This document shows positions 63,565 to 64,000 of a stretch of 64,000 nt of DNA, one piece after another. The notes under the pieces were generated by a model. The model worked only from the letters and a program-made list of their open reading frames with translations, did not search any database and was not told the origin of the DNA. The position numbers were made by a program, and so were the translations under genes. Position 1 is the stretch's first letter, and the number at the start of each line of letters is the position of its first letter. Location: NCBI GenBank assembly GCA_964058845.1, contig CAXKVR010000003.1, positions 186,001 to 250,000 on the forward strand, in the 5' to 3' direction. The DNA is from Carex sylvatica (taxonomy: Eukaryota > Streptophyta > Magnoliopsida > Poales > Cyperaceae).

Positions 63565-63894
63565 CTTTTTTGATGACATCGGATTACATCCTATATTTTC
63601 GAAGTTCAAATAGTTGATGATCCAAACCGGTCAATATGATGGATATGTTAAAATTTACTTGCAAAACAAATTTTATATATTTTTTGAATTTTTTTTACTA
63701 TTTATTAAGATAAGAACAAAAAATTAATGATCAGACAATAATGATTTTGTAAAATACTTAATAAATAGTAAAAAAAATTATAAAAATTATAAAATTTCAT
63801 CTGTAAGTACATTTTAATATATCCATCATGTTAAACGGTTTAGATTGACTGTTTAAAATTAAAAAATATATAATTTGATGTCACCAAAAAAAAT
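63565..63894. mobile_element. MITE, family A copy 3 (hairpin)
   Basis: Inverted ends CTTTTTTGATGACATCGGAT and AATTTGATGTCACCAAAAAA. It has the same CTATTTATTAAG/CTTAATAAATAG centre and CCATCATGTTAAACGGTTTA interior as copy 2. Confidence 0.8.
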
Positions 63895-63915
63895 ATAATT
63901 GAATTCCTCCTCTTA

Positions 63916-63936
63916 TTATATATATATATATATATA
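63916..63936. repeat. (TA)n microsatellite
   Basis: About ten TA units next to MITE copy 3. Confidence 0.85.
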
Positions 63937-64000
63937 CAAGTACAAACTATAAAGTTTGTGAAATGTAATAAAACGAGCTAGCTACAGTGCCACGCTGAAA

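Larger units (their letters stand above)
61082..64000. other. Upstream region of the 5-phosphatase, repeats only
   Basis: No further gene was recognised. The 5-phosphatase promoter and 5' UTR are expected in the first kilobase. Two copies of an AGGGCTG-ended repeat (about 62,690-62,890 and 63,324-63,512) and MITE family A copy 3 occupy the right part. Confidence 0.5.

Overview
This is a stretch of flowering-plant nuclear DNA, almost certainly from a eudicot. The evidence is AT-rich spacers, many small GT-AG introns, a full set of plant-specific genes (GLABRA2-type HD-ZIP IV, membrane-anchored MYB, DRP1-class dynamin, TOM2A-type tetraspanin-like protein, a CYP89-like P450) and dense plant transposon debris. 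I could not name the species. I see no rRNA, tRNA, CRISPR array or bacterial-type operon.

Layout, left to right. 1-3.6 kb: AT-rich spacer with degenerate tandem repeats and a palindrome. 3.6-5.7 kb (-): SRP receptor beta-subunit gene that lacks its P-loop exon and is therefore probably broken; a 1.8-kb solo LTR with a perfect 5-bp target duplication sits 133 bp upstream of its start. 10.9-13.5 kb (-): MAMYB (3 exons, 323 codons), with a MITE 58 bp upstream of its ATG. 14.6-20.2 kb (-): DRP1E-like dynamin (16 exons, 622 codons). 20.7-22.6 kb: scrambled LINE remains in both orientations. 24.2-26.2 kb: possible non-autonomous DNA transposon. 26.8-28.3 kb (-): CYP89-like P450 pseudogene with three frameshifts. 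28.4-36.3 kb: gene-free repeat zone dominated by two large inverted-repeat structures (29.5-30.5 kb and 30.7-33.5 kb) plus hAT-like MITEs. 36.8-38.9 kb (+): TOM2A-like gene (6 exons, 261 codons). 41.2-45.6 kb (+): GL2-like HD-ZIP IV gene (11 exons, 745 codons). 46.1-48.7 kb (-): proline iminopeptidase (11 exons, 378 codons), convergent with GL2. 48.8-52.9 kb: MITEs and a 1.7-kb foldback. 52.9-61.1 kb (-): type I inositol polyphosphate 5-phosphatase (9 exons, 532 codons) carrying a complete but decayed 4.8-kb Ty1/copia element in intron 4. 61.1-64 kb: its upstream region with more MITEs.

I rebuilt each gene model by hand from splice sites. For the six intact genes, the exon phases sum to one uninterrupted frame ending in a stop codon. 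The genes do not form a pathway: they cover epidermal cell fate (GL2), clathrin-linked membrane fission (DRP1E), phosphoinositide turnover (IP5P), peptide trimming (PIP), an ER-anchored regulator (MAMYB) and a tonoplast-type membrane protein (TOM2A). I found no convincing undescribed multi-gene system. The best leads are the exon-less SRP receptor gene, the paired-LTR palindrome, the long foldbacks that could feed small-RNA pathways, and the intact 5-phosphatase frame around an intronic copia element.
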